NCBI GenBank assembly: GCA_016715885.1
Contig: JADJXL010000020.1
Location: 1,324,572 to 1,388,571 of the forward strand
Length of the DNA stretch: 64,000 bases
Direction of reading: 5' to 3'
Source: Polyangiaceae bacterium
Lineage (GTDB): Bacteria > Myxococcota_A > Polyangia > Polyangiales > Polyangiaceae
The position numbers were made by a program, and so were the translations under genes. Positions 45,501-53,516 of this stretch are shown one piece after another. The notes under the pieces were generated by a model. It did no database searches. It saw only the letters and a program-made list of their open reading frames with translations, and had not been told where the DNA came from. Numbering within the stretch: the first letter of the stretch is position 1; every line of letters begins with the position of its first letter.

Positions 45501-46232
45501 GTCGAAGATTTGCTCATGGGCATTCGTTCACGCAAGAAACTTTTTTTGATGGATACGTGCGAATCTGGCGAGCGAGAGAAGGACGAAGCGCCTTCGAGCG
45601 GGATTGCAGCCGCGGCCCGAGCGCTCGTTGCTCGATCGGCAAGGCAGCTCGAGCTCGACGTGGCACGAGCGACGCCATCGCGAGGAGCGCCCAGACGGAA
45701 GATCTACGATCGTGAACGATACATCTACAACGACTTGTCGCGGCGCTCGGGCGCGATTGTCATTTCATCGTCGCGAGGCTCCGAATATTCGTACGAGCTC
45801 GAAGAAATTGCCAATGGCGTTTTCACGGAAGAGATCCTGCTGGCGCTCACGACCGACCGAGCGGACGATAATCGCGACGGATTGGTTTCGACGGACGAAC
45901 TGCGGGCGCACGTTGGTCGCGCCGTTCCGGAACGAACGGACGATCAACAGCATCCGACGGTGGACCGAGACAATTTGGACGCCGTGTTTGCGTTTCCCGT
46001 CGTCACGGTCGCGGCCAATGTCGTAGCGCGAACCGACATACCGCACGGGATATCCGCCATGGCTGGCGCTCGCGAGGAAAAATCGAATGTCAAAGCGGCC
46101 CCCGCTCCAGCGCCTCGCCCACACGCATGTGGATGTGACATGACGGCACGTAATGGCATGGAAACGAGCATCATTGCAGGCATTTTCGTCGCTGCCCTTG
46201 CCATGCTGCGTCGAGCAAAAAAACGACGTTGA
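42582..46232 (+). CDS. WD40-like propeller protein with caspase-like (C14) domain and MYXO-CTERM anchor
   Basis: From the ATG at 42582 the protein has 1216 residues. A signal peptide (FALALGFVSAASPARA, cut near 26) is followed by about 14 beta-propeller blades (HIWDVETGTILRTLSPPG, ELWDVDRGSKRYEVKR, VWNLDTGSELSSISIPS, LWDLTRDTLVSAFDMS) to about residue 680. A linker leads to a caspase-like domain starting at YYLAFGVSKYKNSKYDLGYP (about 862), with His941 in AGHGLHAND and Cys993 in LMDTCESGE, the two catalytic positions. EF-hand-like DNRDGLVSTDEL sits near 1097. The C-terminus CGCDMTARNGMETSIIAGIF then RRAKKRR is a MYXO-CTERM anchor. Secreted metacaspase-like enzymes with propellers are rare. 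Confidence 0.88.
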   Translation: MSLVTRSAAFALALGFVSAASPARADTSSTAVTLTPQLVHHFDYHANVTISPSGRVVASLHRGSIHIWDVETGTILRTLSPPGAPTFAFTNDGENIRYLYPSIVDGKGTLFSGTWDLATGKSSQKLVRAGLFVTTILAGGQRAILGENPSGIIHVYDIENDKIIKSFGLRPPTPFSPGQLDPRLVLSLSVSKNGESVLVERNDGSCELWDVDRGSKRYEVKRPHPTTRIGMAADGSRAVYTKPSAPGGGTALDVVDARAGTLLRTIPMQRDMVVGLAISADGRKAMTALATGKFRVWNLDTGSELSSISIPSMDTVPTAALSFISDDRVVFGSTGRLEIWDVTRWQKLQAFSEDKSAVNMITTAAISPAFDRAISAGFDGKTLRYSSWDLSSLGWLGYFPVSTSNATAVIAANASRAWAPSSNGFSVLDLRTQTPRNIMRDTGTFIGGFFAVSGNGKKMIVSGHRRGSDPISNQTWNEIVLSEWDAESGAKIDKLVRRKDSVSQTVLAASDDGRFVVTNDYDMLIRRKTVHLWDLTRDTLVSAFDMSRASYANATISADGKTLGIAFMEESKPGSHTVQIIDAPSGKVRLKTASSIVGLAQTMTFSPSGDKLALGSVTIEVFDTKTGALLHTFRGDTQWVKSLAFSPDGNYLLAAGQGGSVILYRFDKPASVTMISSGDEWLVYDGDGYFDASRKGGSLVAAVDGLRSHRIDQLAVRSNRPDLLLERMGLGDPDIIAHFRSRYQRRLEKLGIADESALPTFSTTPEVTLDRVDVEGSVATVKFHVVARGTELLRYNIFVNDVPLFGALGKPTSGKTQHLEERIELGSGRNKIEVSALDVRGGESLRAVRVVERKEAAKGDLYYLAFGVSKYKNSKYDLGYPHKDVTDLGDVLRAGAGHTFTNVHVRTYVNEAATVENVRKAKDFLQKSTVEDTVVLFIAGHGLHANDAAADYYFATHEVDPTRLSETAAPFDVVEDLLMGIRSRKKLFLMDTCESGEREKDEAPSSGIAAAARALVARSARQLELDVARATPSRGAPRRKIYDRERYIYNDLSRRSGAIVISSSRGSEYSYELEEIANGVFTEEILLALTTDRADDNRDGLVSTDELRAHVGRAVPERTDDQQHPTVDRDNLDAVFAFPVVTVAANVVARTDIPHGISAMAGAREEKSNVKAAPAPAPRPHACGCDMTARNGMETSIIAGIFVAALAMLRRAKKRR

Positions 46233-46358
46233 TTTCCTCTCCTTGCAGAAGAATGCCGATCCGCATCATCGTGCGTGGGCGTGGACGGACTTAGCCAGTT
46301 GAGCTTGATTCAACCGTTGACCCTTGACGGGCGCACGTATTTCGGTTATGCCCAACGC

Positions 46359-47399
46359 ATGCGAACTTACACCAAAACCTTGGGCGCTTTTTTCTTGGTT
46401 CCACTCTTGGCCGTCATTGGTTGCGGCCCCACTGACAACAACACCACCGGCGGCGGTGGGGGCGGAGGCGAAGGGGGAAGCGGCGGCAGCGGCGGCAGCG
46501 GAAATGCCGGGTCGCTCGACCAGGTTGCACAAGAGGTTTCCAAAGCGTTCTGCGCGAACGCGGTCGACTGTCACACGGCCGAAAGCGAGGCCGATTGTCT
46601 GGCGGCGTCGAATGCCCAAGTCGAAGCAATCGAGGCATACGTCGCCAATGGAACGGTCATCTACCATCCCGAAAAGCTCGATGCGTGCCTTGCCGCGTTG
46701 AAAGGCGCATTTTCATGCTCGATCTCCAGTGCCATCAATGCCGACCCGGAAAGTAGCATCACCGGCGCGTGCAACGCCGTTTTCGAAGGCACGGTGCAGG
46801 AGAATGGCGCCTGTTTCGACGACGAACAATGCGTGTCGAACGATTGCGAGACCGATCCGAACTGCATGGAGCAGTGTTGCGAAGGAAAATGCGCCCCGGC
46901 GATGGCCGAGCCCACGCCCGCAAAGATTGGCGAATCGTGCGCCGGCGCAGATTGCGAATCCGGTGCGTACTGCCAGACCGACATGATGGGCATGCCCACG
47001 ACATGCGCCGCGAAAATCGCAATGGGACAACCGTGTAGTGACGTCTATTCCTGCGCGGCACCTGGCGTATGCAACATCGATTTCCAATCGGGCATGGGCA
47101 CCTGCGCCGTGCCTCCTGCCGAAGGCGCTACGTGCAATCCGAACACGGTTTTCCCGTGCGATCGCCTCGATAACGTCTGCGACCAAGCGTCGATGAAATG
47201 CGTCCTGAAGGGCGTCGACGGTGCGGCCTGCACGGATAGCGGCGATTGCGTCGAATACGCGCATTGCGACGCCGGAGGAAAGTGCGCCAAGGACCCCGGC
47301 AAGGACGCAGCCTGCGATGCGATGGACGACAACTGCTTGGGCGATCTCCAGTGCATCAACGGCACATGCGGATTCGCGCCCACGGTCGTCTGCCAGTAA
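46359..47399 (+). CDS. Cys-rich lipoprotein with Gly-rich linker
   Basis: About 346 residues from the ATG at 46359. A lipoprotein signal (FFLVPLLAVIGC) is followed by a Gly-rich linker (TTGGGGGGGEGGSGGSGGSG). The folded part has many Cys arranged in pairs (CANAVDCHTAESEADC; CFDDEQCVSNDCETDPNC; CCEGKC; CDAMDDNCLGDLQC), typical of disulphide-rich exported myxobacterial proteins. Ligand or partner unknown. Its style matches the Cys-rich products at 53516 and 59007. Confidence 0.72.
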   Translation: MRTYTKTLGAFFLVPLLAVIGCGPTDNNTTGGGGGGGEGGSGGSGGSGNAGSLDQVAQEVSKAFCANAVDCHTAESEADCLAASNAQVEAIEAYVANGTVIYHPEKLDACLAALKGAFSCSISSAINADPESSITGACNAVFEGTVQENGACFDDEQCVSNDCETDPNCMEQCCEGKCAPAMAEPTPAKIGESCAGADCESGAYCQTDMMGMPTTCAAKIAMGQPCSDVYSCAAPGVCNIDFQSGMGTCAVPPAEGATCNPNTVFPCDRLDNVCDQASMKCVLKGVDGAACTDSGDCVEYAHCDAGGKCAKDPGKDAACDAMDDNCLGDLQCINGTCGFAPTVVCQ

Positions 47400-47402
47400 T
47401 CG

Positions 47403-48116
47403 TCAACCGATGGCACCGCCGTCGATGACGAGCGCCTGCCCCGTAATGCCTCCCGCAGATTCACTCGCCAAGTAATACGCAAATTCAGCGACCTCTTCGG
47501 GCTCCAGCATCCGACCAAGCGGAACGGAGCGCGCAAGTGCAGCTTCGTCGAACCCGAGGTCTCGCATGCGGCCTTCAGCCATCGGCGTACGCGTCCATCC
47601 CGGGCAAATGGCATTGACCGTAATGCCACGCGGCGCCACGAGCTGCGCCAAAGCACGCGTAAATCCGATGACGCCATGCTTCGCCGCCGTGTATGCCGTT
47701 TGATCCGGTACGCCTTTCAAACCGAGCACCGAAGCGATGTTGATGATGCGGCCTCGGCGGTCCGGCAAATGCGGAAGCGCATGCTTGCAAACGTAATACG
47801 TGCCGTGGAGATTGACGCCCATGACTTCGTGCCAAAACGAATCGTCACCATCCGGATCGAGCACATTCGTCCCCGCCAAACCTGCATTGTTGATGACGAC
47901 GTCGATTTTACCAAACCGCTCGACGATCGATGCAATGGAGCGTTTCACTTGGTCGGCGCTCTTCACGTCGCATTCGGTGCCGAGATGGACGTGAGGCGAT
48001 TCGAGCTTGGTCCGCGCGCATGCCGTAACGACAAACCCGCCGCGATGAAACCGCGCCGCAAGAGCCGCTCCAATGCCGCGCGATGCCCCAGTGATGAATA
48101 CGACAGGGGCACTCAT
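47403..48116 (-). CDS. Short-chain dehydrogenase/reductase
   Basis: A classical SDR of 237 residues: TGASRGIGAA (TGxxxGxG cofactor loop), INNAGLAG, the catalytic YTAAK, NAICPGWTRTPMA and the C-terminal GQALVIDGGAIG. It probably uses NAD(P)H to oxidise or reduce an alcohol or ketone. Its ATG overlaps the stop codon of the second SDR (ATGA), so both are made together. A longer frame to 48368 would overlap that gene and is rejected. Confidence 0.88.
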   Translation of the reverse strand: MSAPVVFITGASRGIGAALAARFHRGGFVVTACARTKLESPHVHLGTECDVKSADQVKRSIASIVERFGKIDVVINNAGLAGTNVLDPDGDDSFWHEVMGVNLHGTYYVCKHALPHLPDRRGRIINIASVLGLKGVPDQTAYTAAKHGVIGFTRALAQLVAPRGITVNAICPGWTRTPMAEGRMRDLGFDEAALARSVPLGRMLEPEEVAEFAYYLASESAGGITGQALVIDGGAIG

Positions 48117-48823
48117 TGAGCCACACCTCCGCCATCGACCGGAATGATGGTGCCGGTCATGAACGATGCCGCATCGGACGCGAGAAACGTAACGACCCAG
48201 GCGATTTCGCGAGGATTGGCGAAGCGACCGAGAGGAATTGCAGCTTGATACACGCGCGACAGATCTTCGCCACGCATGGCCGACAATTCCTCGACGACTT
48301 TGCGCAGCATGGGCGTATCCGTGCTTCCCGGCGCTACGCAATTGACGCGAATTTTCTTCGGACCCCAATCGAGCGCCGAGCTCATCGTGAGCTGCGCCAA
48401 AGCTGCTTTGGATGCACCGTAAATCGAGCTATCCCGCTTTCCAATGAATGCCTGATCGCTCGCGTTGTTCACGATGGCCCCGCCCCCCGCACGGATCATG
48501 TGCGGAATCACGGCCTTCATCAGCAGAAAGGGCGCTTCGAGGTTCACCGCGAGCACGTCCTTCATCTCTTGAATGCTCGTATTGAGCAAATTCCCGAGAT
48601 GCGTGACTCCGGCATTGTTGATCAAAATGTCGATTCGTCCTTCACGAGCGGCGACATCATCCACGTGCTGCCCAAGCGATTCGAGGTTGCGCAAATCGAC
48701 GTCGGGCAGGTCGAACCCGTGCACGCGCACGCCGTGTTCGACGAGCAGCGCAGCGACGGCTTGCCCGATGCCGCTCCGATGCCCCGTCACAATGGCCACT
48801 TTTTTGTCGAGTCCCGGTAACAT
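48113..48823 (-). CDS. Second short-chain dehydrogenase/reductase
   Basis: A 236-residue SDR from the ATG at 48823: TGHRSGIGQAVA, INNAGVTHLG, the catalytic YGASK, NCVAPGSTDTPML and the C-terminal IIPVDGGGV. It is upstream of and coupled to the other SDR, suggesting two enzymes for consecutive steps or two faces of one oxidoreduction. The upstream in-frame extension towards 49423 overlaps the esterase gene and is unlikely. The substrate is unknown. Confidence 0.87.
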   Translation of the reverse strand: MLPGLDKKVAIVTGHRSGIGQAVAALLVEHGVRVHGFDLPDVDLRNLESLGQHVDDVAAREGRIDILINNAGVTHLGNLLNTSIQEMKDVLAVNLEAPFLLMKAVIPHMIRAGGGAIVNNASDQAFIGKRDSSIYGASKAALAQLTMSSALDWGPKKIRVNCVAPGSTDTPMLRKVVEELSAMRGEDLSRVYQAAIPLGRFANPREIAWVVTFLASDAASFMTGTIIPVDGGGVAQ

Positions 48824-48869
48824 AGGACCCGACGTAGCACGCGCCCAGCTCGTTTGCCAAACGAATTCT

Positions 48870-49865
48870 TCAAGGCATGGGATGAGCTTCGAAGAAATCG
48901 AGAATATATTCGCTGGCGACCAGATCTCCCACGCCCATCGCACTGCCTCCGGCGGGCCATTCGTGACTGCCTCCATCGATGGTGCAGAGCTCGACATCGG
49001 CATTGCACTGCGCGTAAAGCTCGCACTTGGCCGAACCCTTCGAATACACGACGGACTTTTCGGGTTGGCAGAAGTTGCGCGCGACCCAGCCGTCGATGGT
49101 CTGAGGTACCGTTTGCGCCGCAATTGAATTGTTGTATGGCACGACGATGTCGCTCGTGCCGTGGATGTGAAGCACCGGCACGGGACGCTTGGGAATGCAC
49201 GGATCGATCGCCATGGTGCCCGATACCGCGCCAATGGCTGCAATACGTTCGGAAAATTCGCATGCGAGGCGATGAGAGAGCATGCCGCCATTGGAAAAGC
49301 CGCTCGCAAAAATGCGTTTCGGATCGATGCAATAGTCCTCTTCGATGCGCGCGACCATATCGCGCATGAACTGAACGTCCGGCGTATTTTGTGACTGCGC
49401 CGAACCGCAACACGAGCCTGCATTCCAGCCGGGCACGCCCACAGGCGCCTTGCCCTTCGGAAACACGACGATCATGCCGCGTTTGTCCACGACCTCTGCA
49501 TAATGCGTAATGAACATGAAATCATCGATATTTTGCGTGTATCCGTGCAGAGCAATCACCAAAGCGACAGGCTTCGTCGCGTCGTATCCAGGTGGCACGT
49601 GCACGCGGAACTCGCGCGTCTCGCCGCTCGACATGATGCTGACATCGGTATTGCCCGCCGCCATGGGGCTCTTGCCCATGCAATGCGACGACGTGCCTCC
49701 TCCAGTGCCGCCACCGCCCGATCCTCCGTCGCCGCCACCGCCGCTCGAACTGCTGGACGTCGAAGCCGTGGACGACGAGCCCGTGGTGCCGTCAATCGAT
49801 ACGCCGTCCCCTCCCCCGCAAGCAGAAACGAGAATTCCAAGCCCGAAAAAGATCGAAGCACGCAT
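48870..49865 (-). CDS. LpqC/PHB-depolymerase-like secreted esterase lipoprotein
   Basis: A 331-residue lipoprotein (ILVSACG) with a Ser/Gly-rich tether (SSSGGGGDGGSGGGGTGG). The alpha/beta hydrolase core has ALHGYTQN (oxyanion loop), GFSNGGMLSH with the nucleophile Ser, then the likely Asp in HGTSD and the C-terminal His in GGSHEWPAG. The pattern is that of the LpqC/polyhydroxybutyrate-depolymerase/feruloyl-esterase group, with two CC motifs near the active site. It acts outside the cytoplasm, probably on an ester polymer or plant-derived ester. Confidence 0.85.
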   Translation of the reverse strand: MRASIFFGLGILVSACGGGDGVSIDGTTGSSSTASTSSSSSGGGGDGGSGGGGTGGGTSSHCMGKSPMAAGNTDVSIMSSGETREFRVHVPPGYDATKPVALVIALHGYTQNIDDFMFITHYAEVVDKRGMIVVFPKGKAPVGVPGWNAGSCCGSAQSQNTPDVQFMRDMVARIEEDYCIDPKRIFASGFSNGGMLSHRLACEFSERIAAIGAVSGTMAIDPCIPKRPVPVLHIHGTSDIVVPYNNSIAAQTVPQTIDGWVARNFCQPEKSVVYSKGSAKCELYAQCNADVELCTIDGGSHEWPAGGSAMGVGDLVASEYILDFFEAHPMP

Positions 49866-49904
49866 GCACCGAGGATACGCCGATATCGCGGAGCTTGACC
49901 ATAC

Positions 49905-50723
49905 CTATTTCACATCGCCTCGTCGCTCGGGCGGCTTGAAGTCCTTCGGCATGGGGACGCGAGTGCCCGTCGCGACGTCGATGGCTACGGCTTCGCGCTC
50001 ATCACCATTCCAAATGGTAACGCTTTTGCCGTCGCTCGAAAATCTCACATCGATTGGATGTTCATCGCCGGTCGTGGTGACGTGCACCTTCACGGCGCCA
50101 ATGGTTTTCTCGGCCTCGAGGTCGATGAAAAGCAAGCGCGTCTCGTATGCAACGATTCCCGTCGGTAACGGTTCACGCCGAACCGTGAAACCTCGACCCG
50201 TCGCTTGATGCACTTCGGAATGTCCGCCCATGATCTGATTGGTATCCACGAGCGCTGGAACGGACACGAAGCGTATCCCCTGCCCCATTTCAATGATGCG
50301 ATTCCCTTTCCGAGAAAAAACCGCTCCTTCGATGGGCCCCGTTTCACGTTCGGCAAGCTTTTTTGCCGCAGCAACGTCGTAAAGGGCGCCTGACGAATCG
50401 CTCCAGGCATAAAGAAGTTTGCCCGTGGGGTCGAAAGCTGCTCCGTCGATTCTATCCAATGGCAAGACCGGCGCGCCGTTCGAATCGACCAATACGCATT
50501 TCCCGTGCTGCCCCCGCATCACGCGATGACCGAGCACGCCTGTGGCAACCGCGACGTCCACGTTGGGCGGGTTTTCCGTAGGCGTCGAGCGCACGCTCGA
50601 TGGAGCAGGCGCAGCGTTCGTCACGGCACGCGTCGCCGAAGATGACGAATGCTTGTCGACTCGCGCCGAACCACCTCCACAAGCAGCGACCGTCAACAGA
50701 ACGAGCAGCAAAGCAGCACGCAT
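49905..50723 (-). CDS. Lipoprotein with beta-propeller-like repeats
   Basis: About 272 residues. A lipoprotein signal (LLLVLLTVAACGG) is followed by a Ser/Ala-rich tether and then short blades (KLLYAWSDSSGALYDVAA, RIIEMGQGIRFVSVPA, LLFIDLEAEKTIGAVK, SVTIWNGDEREAVAI). It lacks a known enzyme signature. Its start (CAT at 50721) lies 216 bases upstream of, and divergent from, the kinase start, so the two may share the intergenic control region. Confidence 0.65.
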   Translation of the reverse strand: MRAALLLVLLTVAACGGGSARVDKHSSSSATRAVTNAAPAPSSVRSTPTENPPNVDVAVATGVLGHRVMRGQHGKCVLVDSNGAPVLPLDRIDGAAFDPTGKLLYAWSDSSGALYDVAAAKKLAERETGPIEGAVFSRKGNRIIEMGQGIRFVSVPALVDTNQIMGGHSEVHQATGRGFTVRREPLPTGIVAYETRLLFIDLEAEKTIGAVKVHVTTTGDEHPIDVRFSSDGKSVTIWNGDEREAVAIDVATGTRVPMPKDFKPPERRGDVK

Positions 50724-50939
50724 CGGTTCGAGGGTAACCTTGGAACAGTCCCGAACGCAACAGCGAATCGACATGCGTCCATTGTGCACTGCAATCGTAT
50801 CGAGCACGTTCGTGCTCCGATCTGCGCCTTGACGCACGCGGTAACGCCTGGTCACAACTAACGTGCAGCATCGTGGCTTTGCCTGTCGAAAACAGCGGCG
50901 CGATCGCGTGGTGGAATGTTCGTCCGGGGGGAGGAACCA

Positions 50940-52448
50940 TTGACGTCCGAGTTGACTGCGGGAGATGTATTTGCGGAGCGATACCGCATCGAACGGCGCC
51001 TTGCAGCGGGTGGCATGGGAGCGGTCTATGAAGTGGTGCACCTCGAGACGAACCGGCGCCGCGCGCTGAAAGTGCTGCACAACAAGTTTTTGGAGAACGA
51101 TTCGTTACGAAGTCGCTTCCGCCAAGAAGCTCGCGTCGCAGCCGAAATCGAAAGCGAGTACATCGTCGACGTCTTCGACGCGGGCATCGATACCACGACG
51201 GGCATGCCCTTTCTCGTGATGGAACTGCTTCGGGGCGAAGACGTGCGCAAACGCGTTCGTCGCGACGGACCGCTGCCTGCCGAAGATGCCCTCCGTTTCC
51301 TCTATGAAACCTCGCTGGCGCTGGAAAAGACGCACCAAGCGAACATCGTGCATCGCGATCTCAAGCCGGACAACTTGTTCCTCTGCGAGCGCGAACATGG
51401 GCCGCCCCGCATCAAAGTGCTCGACTTCGGCATCGCCAAAATCGTCGCGGATGGCACGATCCAGACGCAAGTCACGCAATCGCTCGGAACGCCCATGTAC
51501 ATGGCGCCCGAGCAGTTCTCGATGGGCAGTACGGTATCGCCAGCAACCGATATCTATGCACTTGGACTCATTGCGTACACGATGCTCGCGGGCAAACCCT
51601 ATTGGACCCTCGAGTCCAAAAAAGCTCGCTCACCCATCGCATTCGCCTTGCATGCAGCAAAAGGGCCCGCGGAAAGCCCGAAAGCTCGAGCTGCGCGGCT
51701 AGGTGTCGAGTTGCCCGAAGCCTTCGACGCATGGTTTTTCCGAGCAACCGCCGAAGAACCAACCGAGCGGTTTCCATCGGCCCTTGCCGCAGTCGCCGAA
51801 CTTGCCGAAGTGCTCGGCGTGCCGTTGCCACACGAATCCTCACGAGGCAAGGCCATTCTGGAGCAACGATCGATTCCGCCGCCGTCGATGGAGCGACGAT
51901 CGATTCCGCCGACATTGATGGAGCGACGATCGATTCCGCCGGCAGCCATGGAATCCGCACCTCAACCGCCTTCGGAGAGTGCCTCCGCCGCGTCGGATGG
52001 GCCCATTTCGATGACGCTGCATGGCGCGGGCACTTCTGCTGGCGATGTCCTCGACGCAATATCGCAAAAGATTCGGAAACAACCGCTCCTCGCTGCCGCT
52101 TGTGTCCTGGCAACGTTCATGGCGGGTTCGCTCGTCAATGTGCTGCTTCCCGCGCGGTCCCCGCGTGACCCCTCGGACGCGTCGACCATGGGCGTCGACG
52201 CATCGAGCGCCAATGCCGCGGCCGAAAGGATTGCGCCGTCAGCCGAGCCGACACCGACCATTGCATCAGCGCCGGCCGCATCGGCCTCGGCCGCGCCCAT
52301 CGAGCCGGAATCGACCATAAAGACACCAGCGGCGTCCACAACGTCGTCTGCGGCGCCTGCGGATCCAGCGCCGACGAAGAAAAAAACAGTACGTCCAAGC
52401 ATACCTGTAAAACAGCCATCCGATGGCGTGATCTGGAACAATGATTGA
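50940..52448 (+). CDS. Receptor-like Ser/Thr protein kinase (PknB-type, membrane-anchored)
   Basis: The start is a TTG at 50940 behind GGGAGG; an ATG at 50916 is in frame but has no such site. The cytoplasmic kinase domain (about 10-285) has the glycine loop AAGGMGAVYE, ALKVLH with the ATP-binding Lys about 44, HRDLKPDN (Asp about 140), DFGIAK (about 162) and GTPMYMAPEQF, so it should be active. A juxtamembrane stretch carries three copies of RRSIPP. One TM helix (about 382-403; PLLAAACVLATFMAGSL) is followed by an Ala/Pro/Ser-rich periplasmic tail. The TPR/PEGA and Cys-rich genes follow on the same strand. Confidence 0.93.
   Translation: MTSELTAGDVFAERYRIERRLAAGGMGAVYEVVHLETNRRRALKVLHNKFLENDSLRSRFRQEARVAAEIESEYIVDVFDAGIDTTTGMPFLVMELLRGEDVRKRVRRDGPLPAEDALRFLYETSLALEKTHQANIVHRDLKPDNLFLCEREHGPPRIKVLDFGIAKIVADGTIQTQVTQSLGTPMYMAPEQFSMGSTVSPATDIYALGLIAYTMLAGKPYWTLESKKARSPIAFALHAAKGPAESPKARAARLGVELPEAFDAWFFRATAEEPTERFPSALAAVAELAEVLGVPLPHESSRGKAILEQRSIPPPSMERRSIPPTLMERRSIPPAAMESAPQPPSESASAASDGPISMTLHGAGTSAGDVLDAISQKIRKQPLLAAACVLATFMAGSLVNVLLPARSPRDPSDASTMGVDASSANAAAERIAPSAEPTPTIASAPAASASAAPIEPESTIKTPAASTTSSAAPADPAPTKKKTVRPSIPVKQPSDGVIWNND
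51861..51950 (+). repeat. Three 27-bp tandem repeats encoding RRSIPP in the kinase juxtamembrane region
   Basis: The unit is GAGCGACGATCGATTCCGCC plus 7 bases, seen three times with the second and third copies nearly identical. It encodes ERRSIPPxxM. Basic residues before a Ser are a typical kinase target, so these may be autophosphorylation or docking sites. No counterpart occurs in the pseudokinase of the second module. Confidence 0.75.
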
Positions 52449-52502
52449 ATGCATTTTCCCTCATGTGCGAAGGGAACCGAACGCACGCGTAGGTGGTGTG
52501 AC

Positions 52503-53516
52503 ATGAACCGATGGCTTTTCGCTCTCGCACTTCAAGGGCTCATTGCTATGTGGTCGACTGCAGCGGGCGCGCAGCAGACGGTCGTTGCGTCGACCTTGTT
52601 TCAACAGGCCGTGTCGAAAATGGCGGTGGGGCAATTTTCGGAGGCCTGTCCACTTCTCGAAGAAAGCTACCGCCTCGAAGCAAAGTCCGGGACGCTCTTT
52701 ACATTGGCCAATTGCCGGGACCGAGAAGGCAAAGTGGCCACCGCGAGCGTCCGGTACAGCGAATATTTACGTGCCTATGCGAACATGAGCGAATTGGAAA
52801 AGAAAAAACACGCCGGTCGAGCCAATGTGGCCGAAACGCGTGTTCGAGAGCTCGAGCCGGAGCTGCCCACATTAAAAGTCGTACGGCAGGGCGAGCTCCC
52901 CGCAGGCGTAACGATACGCGTCAACAATGTGCGGCTGACGCCTCGAACCTTGAACTTGCCGTTGCCATTCGACCCAGGGACGCACGAAATCACCGTCGAG
53001 CAGAAAGGAACGGAGCCTATCAAACGCACCGTCACATTGGAGATGGGGCATGCGGCGACATTCGATATCGACGCAGACGTATCGCTTGTAAAACCTCTCG
53101 TTGAGGATACTTCGACCCAAGCGCCGTCCCCAATACTGCCGCCGCAACCCAAAAAACCGGCTGCAAACCCGAGGCGACTGGCAGGTTTCATTACGCTTGG
53201 CGTGGGCGGCGCTGGTCTCGTATTCGGCGGTGTCATGGGAGCGCTTGCTCTCGTTGAAAAGCAAACGGTCGATGAGCATTGCGATACGACGACGGGAACG
53301 TGCAATGCCCAGGCCGGAATCGATGCTGAAAACAGGAGGCGCCTTTATGCGCCCCTGAGCACGGGTGGTCTCATTGCTGGGGGAATTTTGGCGGCTGCGG
53401 GCGTGGTGCTCGTCGTGACGGCACCTTCGCCGGCCAAAGAAAAGCCGATGGCCCTGACCGTGCGCGCCGGGGGCGTGCCGGGAGGCGGGTTCGTCGGTAT
53501 AGGGGGGCAATTTTGA
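52503..53516 (+). CDS. TPR/PEGA-like exported protein with two C-terminal TM helices (module 1)
   Basis: The 337-residue product starts with a signal peptide (FALALQGLIAMWSTAAGA). A short TPR-like helical part follows (LFQQAVSKMAVGQFSEACPL; KSGTLFTLANCRDREGKVATA). About 125-200 form a PEGA-like beta domain (GVTIRVNNVRLTPRTLNLPL). A Pro/Lys linker leads to two TM helices (ITLGVGGAGLVFGGVMGALAL; STGGLIAGGILAAAGVVLVV) that flank a loop with two Cys (HCDTTTGTC). It ends in GGQF. The same layout occurs at 57955-59004. It probably senses or scaffolds at the membrane for the adjacent kinase. Its stop overlaps the start of the next gene by one base (TGATG). Confidence 0.8.
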   Translation: MNRWLFALALQGLIAMWSTAAGAQQTVVASTLFQQAVSKMAVGQFSEACPLLEESYRLEAKSGTLFTLANCRDREGKVATASVRYSEYLRAYANMSELEKKKHAGRANVAETRVRELEPELPTLKVVRQGELPAGVTIRVNNVRLTPRTLNLPLPFDPGTHEITVEQKGTEPIKRTVTLEMGHAATFDIDADVSLVKPLVEDTSTQAPSPILPPQPKKPAANPRRLAGFITLGVGGAGLVFGGVMGALALVEKQTVDEHCDTTTGTCNAQAGIDAENRRRLYAPLSTGGLIAGGILAAAGVVLVVTAPSPAKEKPMALTVRAGGVPGGGFVGIGGQF

